A stretch of DNA of 64,000 nt from an uncultured Eubacteriales bacterium (GCA_902778585.1 CACYYD010000001.1:164380-228379); one strand, 5' to 3'; positions 7,026-15,545 are shown, counted from the first letter of the stretch. Numbers and translations: made by a program. The notes: generated by a model from the letters alone, not told the origin.

Positions 7026-9098
7026 TTAGATGGTCATTGCGACATCCCATGCTGTCCAGATTACTTCTCTCAGCGCGCCCCACTTGACGCATGTTCCGCA
7101 TCTGTGGAGGTGCTTGTTCTTGATCGAAGCGAACTGGTCGTTAGGAACGAATCCGAGTCCGTTGACTACGCAGTCACACTCTTCTTTCCAGGTCTCGCCT
7201 GTCTCGAAGTTCTTGATCATGCAGTAGCCGTCGCCAATCTCTGTGATGGAGCTTCTCAGATGTACAGGAACGCCCTTGAACGGCAGAGCCTCTCTCAGGA
7301 ACGAGGAGTTTGCGAGGCATGTGCCAGGAGCTGTGATCAGGTCATCCTGGAACTCAACTACTACAGGCTTCTTGCCGGCGAGTACTGCGTCATATGCAGC
7401 TTCGCAGGACGAAAGTCCGCCGCCGAGAAATACGATCTTCTTGTATTCATCCTTTTTAGGTCCGATCAGAAGGTCAGTGAATGTGACAGCCTTTTCGAAT
7501 CCAGGAATGTTGAGAGCCTTAGGGAATGTACCGACTGATACGATAACATCGTCGTATGCCTTGAGCAGTGCGTTGATGTCCTTGATCTCAGTGTTGAGTC
7601 TGATGTCGATATCCCACTTCTTGAGCTCTCTCTCATACCACTTCATGAGCTCCTTGTCTGCATCCTTGAAGGACATTGCAGAAGCTGTGTTGTACAGACC
7701 GAACATCTTGTCGCTCTTTTCGAATACGACAGGGTTGTGTCCTCTCTTTTTGAGTACGAGAGCTGCCTCGAGTCCGCCGAATCCTGCGCCTACGACAGCG
7801 ACCTTCTTAGGGCTGTTTGTAGGAACGATCTTGTACTTGTTGTGCTGCATTGTCGAAGGTGTCAGAGCGCAGCGTGCAAGCTGGAGCGAGTCGAACAGAG
7901 GCTGTGTGTTTGCAGTGTGTTTCGATTTTGCGAAGTTGAAGCATGCATTGTGGCATCTGATGCAAGGCTTGATCTCTTCTTCTCTGCCTTCTCTGAGCTT
8001 TGTTACCCAGTCAGGGTCAACGAGGTTCTGACGGGCGATACCGAGAGCGTCGATCTTTCCTTCCTTGATCTTTTCTGCAGCGAACTTGATATCCATCTTA
8101 CCTGCGCATACGACAGGCTTGTCTGTGAAGTTCTTGATATGAGCAACGTCTTCATAGTTGCAGTTGTCCGGCATATAGACAGGCGGGTGAGCCCAGTACC
8201 ATGCATCGTATGTACCGTTGTCGCAGTTGAACATGTCATAACCCATATCCGACAGGTACTTGATAGCCTTTTCGGATTCTGCCATATCACGTCCGAACTC
8301 TTCGAACTCTTCGCCAGGCTGTGCGCCCTGGAGCCATCCCTTTGTCTTGGATACTACGGAGTATCTCAGTGCAACCGGGAAGTCCTGTCCGCATTCTCTC
8401 TTGATCGCCTGTACGATCTCGACAGGGAATCTGAATCTGTTTTCAAACGAACCGCCGTACTGGTCAGTTCTGTAGTTCATGTTTGCGATAGTGAACTGGT
8501 CGAGAAGGTAACCTTCGTGAACAGCGTGGATCTCAACACCGTCAACACCTGCATCCTTGCAGAGCTTTGCAGTCTTTGCGAAAGCTTCTACCATCTCGTG
8601 GATCTCTTCGATAGTCATCATTCTGGACTTGATCGAAGGATACCATCTGTTCGGAGTCTCGCCTGCGGAAGCGCAGCAGTACTCGATGTCTACTACCGGC
8701 TTTGCAACAGCGCCGAATGCCTTGTTCTCGAGCATCTTTACGAACATGTCGTTGATAGCCATCGAACGTCCGAAACCGCCGGCCAGCTGGATGAACAGCT
8801 TGGATCCTGTCTTGTGGAACTCAGGCATCCACTCAGCGAGATCTTTGAACATTTTCTTGTTCTGCCAGAGCCATCTTCTGCCCATTGTGTCTCTTACGCA
8901 CTGCATGCCCGGAAGTACCAGACCAACACCGTCCTGTGCACGTCCGAGAATGTGGTGAGCAGCCTCTTTGTCGAAGTGGCAAGGCTCGAGCCAACCGAAC
9001 AGGGATGTTCCTCCCATGGAAGTCTGAACGATCCTGTTAGGAATCTCTACGTTTCCGATCTTCCAAGGCGTAAACAAAGGTTCATATTCCTTTTTCAT
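7026..9098 (-). CDS. 2-enoate reductase / BaiCD-BaiH-like FMN-FAD-[4Fe-4S] oxidoreductase
   Basis: A 690-residue protein with the layout of 2-enoate reductase, 2,4-dienoyl-CoA reductase and trimethylamine dehydrogenase. Residues 1-370 are an old-yellow-enzyme barrel that binds FMN (NRIVQTSMG, VDGVEIHAVHEGYLLDQF, FENRFRFPVEIV). Cysteines 379, 382, 386 and 410 (CIRCHNAC...C) should hold the [4Fe-4S] cluster. A Rossmann unit, VAVVGAGFGGLEAALVL, starts near residue 432 for FAD, and a second, VFLGGGLSSCEAA, near 560 for NAD(P)H. It should reduce an activated C=C bond in the cytoplasm; the substrate (enoate, bile acid, steroid or other) cannot be told. GGGAGG gives a very strong ribosome site. It is monocistronic and divergent from the kinase gene, with an inverted repeat between them. 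Confidence 0.85.
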   Translation of the reverse strand: MKKEYEPLFTPWKIGNVEIPNRIVQTSMGGTSLFGWLEPCHFDKEAAHHILGRAQDGVGLVLPGMQCVRDTMGRRWLWQNKKMFKDLAEWMPEFHKTGSKLFIQLAGGFGRSMAINDMFVKMLENKAFGAVAKPVVDIEYCCASAGETPNRWYPSIKSRMMTIEEIHEMVEAFAKTAKLCKDAGVDGVEIHAVHEGYLLDQFTIANMNYRTDQYGGSFENRFRFPVEIVQAIKRECGQDFPVALRYSVVSKTKGWLQGAQPGEEFEEFGRDMAESEKAIKYLSDMGYDMFNCDNGTYDAWYWAHPPVYMPDNCNYEDVAHIKNFTDKPVVCAGKMDIKFAAEKIKEGKIDALGIARQNLVDPDWVTKLREGREEEIKPCIRCHNACFNFAKSKHTANTQPLFDSLQLARCALTPSTMQHNKYKIVPTNSPKKVAVVGAGFGGLEAALVLKKRGHNPVVFEKSDKMFGLYNTASAMSFKDADKELMKWYERELKKWDIDIRLNTEIKDINALLKAYDDVIVSVGTFPKALNIPGFEKAVTFTDLLIGPKKDEYKKIVFLGGGLSSCEAAYDAVLAGKKPVVVEFQDDLITAPGTCLANSSFLREALPFKGVPVHLRSSITEIGDGYCMIKNFETGETWKEECDCVVNGLGFVPNDQFASIKNKHLHRCGTCVKWGALREVIWTAWDVAMTI

Positions 9099-9161
9099 TA
9101 TTATCCCTCCCTAAGAATAATTTTGTTCGACGTTGCTTCGAAGTTAAGTAAATACAACGAA

Positions 9162-9187
9162 GAAACCAGTCGCTACATACTGGTTTC
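9162..9187. repeat. Perfect inverted repeat, candidate operator
   Basis: GAAACCAGT at 9162-9170 and ACTGGTTTC at 9179-9187, 8-base centre. It sits in the 198-base gap between the divergent flavoenzyme and kinase genes, close to the likely control region of the flavoenzyme gene. No T run follows, so a terminator is unlikely. No regulator gene adjoins. Confidence 0.6.
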
Positions 9188-9205
9188 ATTGTAAAACATA
9201 GGGTG

Positions 9206-9233
9206 TTGTTAGTCAATTGATTAGTGGTAAAAT
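9206..9233 (+). promoter_or_regulatory. Probable promoter of the uridine-kinase-like gene
   Basis: TTGTTA at 9206-9211, 16-base spacer, TAAAAT at 9228-9233. Confidence 0.55.
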
Positions 9234-9296
9234 AAGGCCAGTACTGACAGGGAATAGGCCCTGGAAAAAGCTGTGAAGGGCAAGGGGTAAAGAACG

Positions 9297-10784
9297 ATGG
9301 CAAAAGAATTTACGATAAGAAATTTCACCGAAGAACGCGCCTACCACAACACTGCGATCCTGATATATCTGAAGGCGGTCCATGCCGTTTTCGGTGATGC
9401 GGATGTCACAATAGGAAACTCCCTCAATCAGGGTTACTACAGCTATATAAATACGGACGGCGCAAAGCTTACCGCATCCGATCTTCATAAAATAAGAGAC
9501 GCCATGGAGAAGTACATCGAACAGGATCTTGAGATCGTGATCGAAAATGACACCGTGGCTCACGCAAAGGAAAAGTGGTATTCACTCGGATATCCTGAGA
9601 AGGCGCGCCTGCTTGAAGGCAGACCGGAAGACGAGACCGTGGAGATAGCCAATCTCAGAAATTACAGAAACTGCATGTATTCGACACTGCTGCCTTCTGC
9701 GGGCTATGTCAACCTGTTTGATCTCCGTCCGTACAGACACGGGCTGCTTCTGAGACTGCCGAACGCTCTGCATAACCATACCATTCCGCCGTACAGGGAT
9801 GATGACAAGCTGTATGAGGCATATTCACACAGCCGCCGCATGCGCAAGTATACGGGTATAGGATACCTCGCCGATCTCAATGAGCAGATCCGCAAGGGCA
9901 ATGCAGATGAAGTAATAAAGTCCAGCGAATGGATGCAGGAGAGACAGTTCGAGGAGATAGCCGGGATGGTCGCCGAGGGGCGCAAAAGAATAGTGCTGAT
10001 AGCGGGACCTTCGAGCAGCGGCAAGACGACGACTGCGAAAAAGATATGCACCGAACTCAAACGTCTTACGGGCGAAGAACCTCTGTATCTCGGAACGGAC
10101 GATTACTTCGTTGAGCGTGAGCATACACCGCTCGGACCGGACGGCAAGCCTGACTTTGAAGGCCTCGACGCTCTGGACATGGATCTCTTCAATAAGCAGA
10201 TGGAGGATCTTCTGGCCGGCAAGGAAGTCGACCTTCCGGAATTCGATTTCGTCGAAGGCAAAAAGATATTCGGAAAGAGGATAACAACGCTCAGAAAGAA
10301 CCAGGTGCTCGTAATAGAAGGCATACACAGTCTGAATGATGTGCTTACCGAGAATATAGAAAGAAAAGACAAGTTCAAGATATACATAAGCCCGCTCACT
10401 CAGATAGCGATGGACAGGCACAACAGGATCTCGACTGCAGATGCGAGACTCCTTCGCAGAATGGTAAGAGACAATCAGTTCAGAGGATACAGTGCCGAGA
10501 AGACTCTTGAGCTCTGGCCGAAGGTAAGGGCAGGAGAGAGCGTGAATATATTCCCGTACAGCTCATCGGCTGACGTCGTATTCAACTCGAGCACGGTCTA
10601 TGAGACCAATATGCTGAAGACCTTTGCAGAGCCTCTGCTGCTGGCCATAGACGAGTCCAGCGAACAGTATGAAGAGGCGCAGAGGATACTCCGCTTCATG
10701 AAATACTTTGAGAAGATCGAGTCGACTGAAGCCGTACCTGACAATGCGATACTGAGGGAGTTCATTGGTCCAAGGAAAAAATGA
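9297..10784 (+). CDS. Uridine kinase-like P-loop nucleoside kinase with ThrRS-type N-terminal domains
   Basis: A 495-residue protein. Residues about 1-200 resemble the TGS/second-additional-domain region of threonyl-tRNA synthetase (HNTAILIYLKAVHAVFGD, then a KYIEQDLEIVIEN helix). The C-terminal half is a phosphoribulokinase/uridine kinase domain: Walker A GPSSSGKTT at 237-245, a DDYFV substrate motif near 270, and VLVIEGIHSLND near 343. This two-part architecture is common in Bacillota and usually annotated as nucleoside kinase; substrate is not proven. ATG start follows GGGG/AAGGGG sequence at 9279-9288. Monocistronic, followed by an AT-rich palindrome. Confidence 0.8.
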   Translation: MAKEFTIRNFTEERAYHNTAILIYLKAVHAVFGDADVTIGNSLNQGYYSYINTDGAKLTASDLHKIRDAMEKYIEQDLEIVIENDTVAHAKEKWYSLGYPEKARLLEGRPEDETVEIANLRNYRNCMYSTLLPSAGYVNLFDLRPYRHGLLLRLPNALHNHTIPPYRDDDKLYEAYSHSRRMRKYTGIGYLADLNEQIRKGNADEVIKSSEWMQERQFEEIAGMVAEGRKRIVLIAGPSSSGKTTTAKKICTELKRLTGEEPLYLGTDDYFVEREHTPLGPDGKPDFEGLDALDMDLFNKQMEDLLAGKEVDLPEFDFVEGKKIFGKRITTLRKNQVLVIEGIHSLNDVLTENIERKDKFKIYISPLTQIAMDRHNRISTADARLLRRMVRDNQFRGYSAEKTLELWPKVRAGESVNIFPYSSSADVVFNSSTVYETNMLKTFAEPLLLAIDESSEQYEEAQRILRFMKYFEKIESTEAVPDNAILREFIGPRKK

Positions 10785-10787
10785 ATA

Positions 10788-10819
10788 GAATAATTATTAA
10801 GTGGCGTTAATAATTATTC
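10788..10819. repeat. AT-rich 13-bp inverted repeat upstream of nhaC
   Basis: GAATAATTATTAA (10788-10800) and its exact complement (10807-10819) flank GTGGCG. It starts 4 bases after the kinase stop codon and lies just upstream of the nhaC -35. There is no T tail, so it is more like an operator or mRNA end structure than a standard terminator. Confidence 0.65.
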
Positions 10820-10827
10820 ATTTGTGA

Positions 10828-10855
10828 TTGTAATATTTTCAAAATAGTGTATTAT
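10828..10855 (+). promoter_or_regulatory. Probable promoter of the nhaC operon
   Basis: TTGTAA at 10828-10833, 16-base spacer, TATTAT at 10850-10855, 63 bases before the start codon. Confidence 0.6.
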
Positions 10856-10917
10856 TAGCGGTAAGTTACACTATATATTTGGATTGGAAAATATCTAACA
10901 GTGAAAGGTAAATCGAA

Positions 10918-12360
10918 ATGAAGAACATTTTCACCGAAGAAAGAGAAATCAAAAGGCCTACGATATGGCACGCGCTCATATCGATGCTCGGCCTCATAGC
11001 CGTCATGATGATAGGCATCGTAGGATTCGGAGCAGATCCGCATATCCCGATGTTTATCGGAGTTATCATCACATCGATAGTCAGTATGACCCTTGGATAC
11101 AAATGGGCTGACATCGAGGGCATGATGATAGACGGCATATCCAAGGCCATGCAGTCCATGCTCATACTCGCAATAGTGGGAATGATGGTTGGAGCCTGGC
11201 TGATCTCAGGAACCATTCCTGCGATGATATATTACGGACTCAAACTGCTTTCACCTAAGATCTTCCTGATCGCCGCGGTGCTCATCTGCTCGATCACTTC
11301 GCTGGCAACAGGAACATCGTGGGGAACGATGGGAACGATGGGCCTTGCACTTATCGGCATAGGAGCCGGACTCGGGATGCCTATCGGACCTACCGCAGGC
11401 GCAGTGATCTCGGGAGCATACTTCGGAGACAAGCTCTCGCCGCTGTCCGATACCACAAACCTTGCGCCGGCCATGGCGGGAACAGACGTGTTCACGCACG
11501 TTAAATACATGCTCAAGTCCACTCTGGTGGCCTATGCGATCGCGCTTGTCTTCTTCGGCATCTACGGATTCGTTCATGCATCATCCGGCAGCGTCGACAG
11601 CTCGCAGGCTGCCGTTATCATGGAGGGCATCAGGGACAACTTCAATATAAATCCTGTGCTCCTTCTGCCGCCGCTGGTGGTAATACTCGCGATCGCGCTG
11701 AAGATCCCTGCTATCCCGGGCATCACGCTTGGATTCATCGCGGCTCTTATACTTGCGCCTATTTGCCAGGAAGGAGTCACGATCGGTGCTCTGCTCGATG
11801 TCTCGCTGAACGGATTCGTATGTGAGACGGAGCTTGAGTCTCTCAATGAACTGCTTTCATCGGGAGGTCTGCTGAATATGGCATTCTCGATACTCATGGT
11901 AATGATAGCCATGATGTTCGGAGGCATCATGGAGGGCACACGCCAGATGGAGGTCATCATCGAGGCCATCCTCAAGGTCGTCAAGGGCCCGGCCGCTCTT
12001 ATCGGAGCCACGGAGTTCACATGCGTCTTCGCAAACGCGATCATGGCAGAACAGTACATCTCGATCCTTATCCCGGGCCGCATGTTTGCACCGGCATACA
12101 GGGAGAAGGGCATACATCCTAAGAGCCTGTCCAACGCTCTGGAGTCTGCGGGTACGGTAACATCGTGTCTTATCCCGTGGAATACCTGCGGAGTGTTCAT
12201 CGCTACAAACCTGGGCGTGACATGGTCGCAGTACGCACCATGGGCGGTATTCAACTACGCTATGCCTGTCATCTGCCTCGTAATGGCGTTCATGGGCATC
12301 ACAGTCACAAAGATGACAGCTGAGGAGCAGGCTAAGGCTGACAGAGGAGAGCTCGTATGA
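10918..12360 (+). CDS. nhaC: NhaC-family Na+/H+ (or malate/lactate-type) antiporter
   Basis: A 480-residue membrane protein with about 12 hydrophobic segments. Residues 165-183 carry the NhaC signature SGAYFGDKLSPLSDTTNLA, and TSLATGTSWGTMGTMG at about 127-142 is the matching family loop. NhaC proteins exchange Na+ for H+ across the cytoplasmic membrane; some members exchange organic anions (malate/lactate, ornithine), so the substrate stays open. AAAGG lies 9 bases before ATG. The stop codon overlaps the next start (ATGA), so the two genes are translationally coupled. An AT-rich inverted repeat precedes its promoter and may be an operator. Confidence 0.87.
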   Translation: MKNIFTEEREIKRPTIWHALISMLGLIAVMMIGIVGFGADPHIPMFIGVIITSIVSMTLGYKWADIEGMMIDGISKAMQSMLILAIVGMMVGAWLISGTIPAMIYYGLKLLSPKIFLIAAVLICSITSLATGTSWGTMGTMGLALIGIGAGLGMPIGPTAGAVISGAYFGDKLSPLSDTTNLAPAMAGTDVFTHVKYMLKSTLVAYAIALVFFGIYGFVHASSGSVDSSQAAVIMEGIRDNFNINPVLLLPPLVVILAIALKIPAIPGITLGFIAALILAPICQEGVTIGALLDVSLNGFVCETELESLNELLSSGGLLNMAFSILMVMIAMMFGGIMEGTRQMEVIIEAILKVVKGPAALIGATEFTCVFANAIMAEQYISILIPGRMFAPAYREKGIHPKSLSNALESAGTVTSCLIPWNTCGVFIATNLGVTWSQYAPWAVFNYAMPVICLVMAFMGITVTKMTAEEQAKADRGELV

Positions 12361-12773
12361 AAAACAGCAAAAGAGGAAACGCGACAGTTTATCTTATCGT
12401 TATCGTTATTCTCGTGATAGCGGTCGCTTCGATGTTCATAAAGCTCAACTGGAGACGCTTTAAGGCTGAAGCCAGTTTCGGGTTCACAGTAGCCGCTGTG
12501 ATCATCGCGGTGCTCCTGATCCTTTTCCTCATGATAAGGCACAGCATAAGAAAGGCCAGAAAAGAGAAAGAGAAGGAAAAGGCGCGCCTGGAGATGGAAA
12601 AGCGCAATCAGGAGCGTATCGCGGCAGGCCTTAAGCCTGAAACTCTGGGCAACGGAAAACTCGAACTTTCAGATGTCGGCGAGGCTGCCGGCAAGGTGAA
12701 AGAAAAGGCCGCCGGGAAGATAGACGAATTTTTCAGCAAAGACGCCGGTACAGGCGAAAAAAACGATGAATAA
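12357..12773 (+). CDS. Small two-helix membrane protein, function unknown
   Basis: A 138-residue protein with hydrophobic segments at about 11-29 and 42-60, then a highly charged helix (RKARKEKEKEKARLEMEKR) and a flexible acidic/lysine-rich tail. No family recognised. Both ends overlap neighbours: ATGA with nhaC and 8 bases with the SDR gene, which points to a coupled operon. It might be an accessory of the antiporter, but nothing in the sequence proves that. Confidence 0.75.
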   Translation: MKNSKRGNATVYLIVIVILVIAVASMFIKLNWRRFKAEASFGFTVAAVIIAVLLILFLMIRHSIRKARKEKEKEKARLEMEKRNQERIAAGLKPETLGNGKLELSDVGEAAGKVKEKAAGKIDEFFSKDAGTGEKNDE

Positions 12774-13485
12774 AAAAGTTCTTATTATAGGCGGCTCCCG
12801 CGGCATTGGCGCGGAAGCTGTCAGACTGTTTGCGGCGGATGGCTGCAGCGTAGTATTCACATATCACAGATCTGAGCTTGCGGCAGATGCTCTGAGGCAG
12901 GAGACCGGGGCGGTCCCCGTGAGGTGTGATGTCAAACATCCTGACTCAGTGAGGATAGCCGTTGACAAGGCCTCCGGCGTTCTTGGGCACATAGATGTTC
13001 TCATATGCAATGCCGGTACGGCAGACTACGGCCTTGTGACGGACATTTCCGAAAGCAGATGGGAAGAGGTCATCGACACCGATCTGAACGGTGTGTTTTA
13101 CTGCATCAGAAACGTGCTCCCTGCAATGATAAGCCGCAAGAGCGGATGCATCATCACAGTGGGGTCCATGTGGGGAGAGACCGGAGCATCATGCGAAGTC
13201 GCTTACTCCGCGGCAAAGGCAGGCGTTATAGGGCTTACAAAAGCTCTTGCGAAAGAGGTAGGGCCGTCCGGAATAAGAGTCAACTGCGTATCTCCGGGCA
13301 TGATCGATACTGACATGAACGCTTCGTTCAGCGAGGATGATGTCAGAGCCATAGCTGATGATACGCCTCTTTGCAGGACGGGAGACCCCACTGAGGTGGC
13401 AAAGGTCATGAAATTCCTGGCTTCGGATGATTCCTCATTCATCACAGGACAGGTGGTGGGGGTCAATGGAGGACTGGTTATCTGA
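12766..13485 (+). CDS. Short-chain dehydrogenase/reductase, FabG-like
   Basis: A 239-residue classical SDR, the length of 3-oxoacyl-ACP reductases. It shows the nucleotide-binding GGSRGIG at 9-15, NAG at 82-84, and catalytic Ser134, Tyr147, Lys151 (YSAAK). The C-terminal ASDDSSFITGQVVGVNGG block is FabG-like. It is not beside other fatty-acid genes but overlaps the small membrane protein gene, so FabG itself is not assured and another ketone or hydroxyl substrate is possible. Arg/His in the first beta-strand region (TYHRSE) would favour NADP(H); that is inference. Confidence 0.85.
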   Translation: MNKKVLIIGGSRGIGAEAVRLFAADGCSVVFTYHRSELAADALRQETGAVPVRCDVKHPDSVRIAVDKASGVLGHIDVLICNAGTADYGLVTDISESRWEEVIDTDLNGVFYCIRNVLPAMISRKSGCIITVGSMWGETGASCEVAYSAAKAGVIGLTKALAKEVGPSGIRVNCVSPGMIDTDMNASFSEDDVRAIADDTPLCRTGDPTEVAKVMKFLASDDSSFITGQVVGVNGGLVI

Positions 13486-13539
13486 GCCTCTCACTACAGC
13501 TTGTGGCATAGGATCTGAGCAGCCACAAACATAAAAAAT

Positions 13540-13555
13540 GTAAAGATATCTTTAC
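13540..13555. repeat. 16-bp perfect palindrome with GTAAAG half-sites
   Basis: GTAAAGATATCTTTAC. The same TGTAAAG half-site recurs at 13576-13582 and in the inverted repeat at 13620-13639, so a dimeric regulator site is possible. Confidence 0.6.
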
Positions 13556-13577
13556 CTATATATTGGTGATGAAATGT

Positions 13578-13617
13578 AAAGCAGACACTACATATTGTGC
13601 CTGCTTTATTTTTTTGC
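13578..13617 (+). terminator. Intrinsic terminator after the SDR operon
   Basis: AAAGCAG at 13578-13584 pairs with CTGCTTT at 13601-13607, with an inner CAC/GTG pair set, followed by ATTTTTTT. Confidence 0.8.
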
Positions 13618-13619
13618 AA

Positions 13620-13639
13620 TTGTAAAGCCAACTTTACAA
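13620..13639. repeat. Inverted repeat TTGTAAAG-N4-CTTTACAA
   Basis: Perfect 8-bp arms with centre CCAA, 42 bases upstream of the mraZ -35. It shares the GTAAAG half-site with the palindrome at 13540. Confidence 0.6.
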
Positions 13640-13680
13640 AAAAAGGTGGGGGAAACATAACAAAAAATAAGGTTTTTACT

Positions 13681-13709
13681 TTGTAAGGTGGGGAAAAGTG
13701 GGGTAAAAT
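13681..13709 (+). promoter_or_regulatory. mraZ promoter with MraZ-box-like direct repeats
   Basis: TTGTAA at 13681-13686, 17-base spacer, TAAAAT at 13704-13709. The spacer holds two GTGGGG boxes at 13688 and 13698, exactly 10 bases apart, which is the spacing known for MraZ operators (TGGG/GTGGG repeats). A third GTGGGGG is at 13646. MraZ bound here would block RNA polymerase, so self-repression of the cluster is the likely reading. Confidence 0.75.
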
Positions 13710-13741
13710 AACGGCAACAGGAAGCTTCAATTAAACACAAA

Positions 13742-13757
13742 GGGGCTGCAAAGCCCC
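13742..13757 (+). other. GC hairpin next to the mraZ start
   Basis: GGGGCT, loop GCAA, AGCCCC. It ends 15 bases before the ATG and no Shine-Dalgarno sequence follows it, so it may affect translation initiation. Confidence 0.5.
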
Positions 13758-13772
13758 ATATTTCAACAGAAA

Positions 13773-14204
13773 ATGTTCTTAGGCACTTACCAAAACACAA
13801 TAGACAACAAGAACCGGATGATAGTTCCCGCAAAGTTCAGGGACCAGCTGGGCGGTAAGTGCATGCTCACGAAGGGCTTTGACGAATGCCTCTACATCTA
13901 CACGATGCAGGACTTCGAAGAGATGGCGGCAAAGCTGGCGGGACTCCCGCAGTCAGATGCAGACTTCCGTGAGTTTATAAGAGACTTCTTCGGAAATTCC
14001 GTACTGTGTGAACTCGACTCGCAGGGCAGGATCCTGATCCCGCAGAACCTCAGGGACTATGCGCATATCACAAAGGATCTCGTCACCACAGGCGCCATGA
14101 ACAAAGTGGAGATATGGAGCGCCGAGACCAGAGAAGAATTCGACATGGCCGGAAAGATGAAGGACAGCAACTTCACAGACAAGCTGAGAGAATTCAGCAT
14201 CTAG
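13773..14204 (+). CDS. mraZ: MraZ transcriptional regulator of the division/cell-wall cluster
   Basis: 143 residues, normal for MraZ, with two SpoVT/AbrB-like halves: [24 protein letters not shown] at the N terminus carries the D-x-K-x-R-x-x-x-P-x-x-F motif and [18 protein letters not shown] repeats it from about residue 80. MraZ binds GTGGG direct repeats in its own promoter and represses the dcw cluster; such repeats are present in the spacer of the promoter upstream. It is the first gene of the cluster and ends 11 bases before rsmH. Oddity: no clear ribosome site, only CAACAGAAA before the ATG, and a GC hairpin just upstream. Confidence 0.95.
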   Translation: MFLGTYQNTIDNKNRMIVPAKFRDQLGGKCMLTKGFDECLYIYTMQDFEEMAAKLAGLPQSDADFREFIRDFFGNSVLCELDSQGRILIPQNLRDYAHITKDLVTTGAMNKVEIWSAETREEFDMAGKMKDSNFTDKLREFSI

Positions 14205-14215
14205 AAAGGGCTCTC

Positions 14216-15148
14216 ATGGATTTTGAACACGTACCCGTACTGTTTAACGAGGTGATTGAAGCCCTGAATATAAGACCGGACGGCATATACGTAGACGGCA
14301 CGGTCGGCGGAGGCGGGCATTCCGAGGGAATATGCAAAAGGCTTTCATCCGAAGGAATGCTGGTAGCTGTTGACAGGGACACAGAAGCCCTGGCAGCGGC
14401 AGGACGGAGACTTGAAGGCTATGAGTGCAGAAAAGAATTCGTCCATGCCAACTACAGCGACACTGAGGCGATAGCCGCAGCCGCAGGACAGAAGGTGCAG
14501 GGGATACTCCTCGATCTGGGAGTCAGCTCGTACCAGCTGGACAATCCGGAAAGAGGTTTCTCGTACATGCAGGACGCTCCACTAGATATGAGGATGGATG
14601 CCTCGGACAGGTTCACGGCATATGACATCATAAACGGCTACAGCAGGGATGACCTGACAAGGATCATCAGAGACTACGGCGAAGAACGCTGGGCATCGCG
14701 GATAGCGGAATTCATAGTCCGCGAAAGAGCAGGATCTCCGATAGATACAACCGGAAGGCTGACCGAGATCATAAAGGCCGCGATACCGGCAAAGGCCAGA
14801 AGGACAGGACCTCATCCGGCAAAGAGGACCTTCCAGGCGATAAGGATCGAGGTAAATGACGAACTCGGACACCTGAGGGAAGCCGTTGAGAAACTTCCGG
14901 ATCTCCTCGAAAGCGGCGGCAGGATAGCGATAATAACCTTCCACTCGCTTGAGGACAGAATAGTAAAAACCGAATTCGAAAGGCGGCTCGACCCGTGCAT
15001 CTGCCCAAAGGAACTTCCGGTATGTGTATGCGGAAGAGTGGCAGACGTAAAGAGGGTAACAAGAAAACCGATAATCCCGTCTGATGAAGAGACGGAAAGC
15101 AACCCGAGGGCAAGAAGCGCAAAGCTGAGAGTCCTGGAAAAACTTTAA
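14216..15148 (+). CDS. rsmH: 16S rRNA (cytosine-1402-N4)-methyltransferase RsmH
   Basis: 310 residues from the ATG at 14216, which has AAAGGG five bases upstream; the frame is open further back but that part overlaps mraZ and is not family-like. RsmH methylates N4 of C1402 in the decoding centre of 16S rRNA using SAM. Seen here: start [16 protein letters not shown] motif [11 protein letters not shown] at 26-36, [10 protein letters not shown] near 102-111, [14 protein letters not shown] near 205-218 and the C-terminal [10 protein letters not shown]. Length and order (mraZ-rsmH-ftsL) are standard. Confidence 0.96.
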   Translation: MDFEHVPVLFNEVIEALNIRPDGIYVDGTVGGGGHSEGICKRLSSEGMLVAVDRDTEALAAAGRRLEGYECRKEFVHANYSDTEAIAAAAGQKVQGILLDLGVSSYQLDNPERGFSYMQDAPLDMRMDASDRFTAYDIINGYSRDDLTRIIRDYGEERWASRIAEFIVRERAGSPIDTTGRLTEIIKAAIPAKARRTGPHPAKRTFQAIRIEVNDELGHLREAVEKLPDLLESGGRIAIITFHSLEDRIVKTEFERRLDPCICPKELPVCVCGRVADVKRVTRKPIIPSDEETESNPRARSAKLRVLEKL

Positions 15149-15185
15149 AACACAGACACACACTTCAAAGGCAAACGGTGCAGAG

Positions 15186-15545
15186 ATGAACAGCAGAGCA
15201 GAGAGGATAAGAGCAGACAGGAGAAAAGCGGACAGACGCAGTGCTGTCAGGATCCTGTCGGTGATCATAATCGGAATATTCGTACTCGTCGGAATGAGAT
15301 CGTATGCTGCCATCATACAGCATGAAAACAACACTCTCATAGAGCAGAACGAATACCTGCAGGCCGAGATAGACTCGCTCAGCAGCCAGATCACAGCGGA
15401 GACAAGGGTCACCAGGATCGAGAAGGTCGCGACGGAGCAGTACGGCATGGTATATCCTTCGACGGAAAATTGCGTCACGCTCAGCGCGGAGACACCGGAT
15501 GCACAGAATCTCGCTTCCGTGATCAGGAGTGAAGCATATAACTAG
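15186..15545 (+). CDS. ftsL: FtsL-like septum protein
   Basis: 119 residues: basic cytoplasmic tail (RADRRKADRR), one membrane segment at about 25-42 (ILSVIIIGIFVLVGM), then a coiled coil (HENNTLIEQNEYLQAEIDSL) and the short YGMVYPS-type end that FtsL/DivIC proteins share. It would join FtsQ/DivIB and DivIC in the septal complex that activates FtsW and its PBP. Sequence identity in this family is low, so position between rsmH and the PBP gene carries much of the assignment. Ribosome site is weak. A terminator follows directly. Confidence 0.85.
   Translation: MNSRAERIRADRRKADRRSAVRILSVIIIGIFVLVGMRSYAAIIQHENNTLIEQNEYLQAEIDSLSSQITAETRVTRIEKVATEQYGMVYPSTENCVTLSAETPDAQNLASVIRSEAYN

Larger units (their letters stand above)
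13486..13772 (+). other. Hairpin-rich leader of the division cluster
   Basis: 287 bases without a gene. In order: hairpin TTGTGGC 13501-13507 with GCCACAA 13522-13528; a 16-bp palindrome at 13540-13555; a terminator at 13578-13617; an inverted repeat at 13620-13639; a single GTGGGG box at 13646; the mraZ promoter with two further boxes; and a GC hairpin at 13742-13757. The details are listed separately. Confidence 0.75.

Noticed and set aside
7737..9194. 485-codon + strand frame
   Set aside because: Lies antisense to the 2-enoate-reductase-like gene, whose domains are clear; the frame has no family features or ribosome site.
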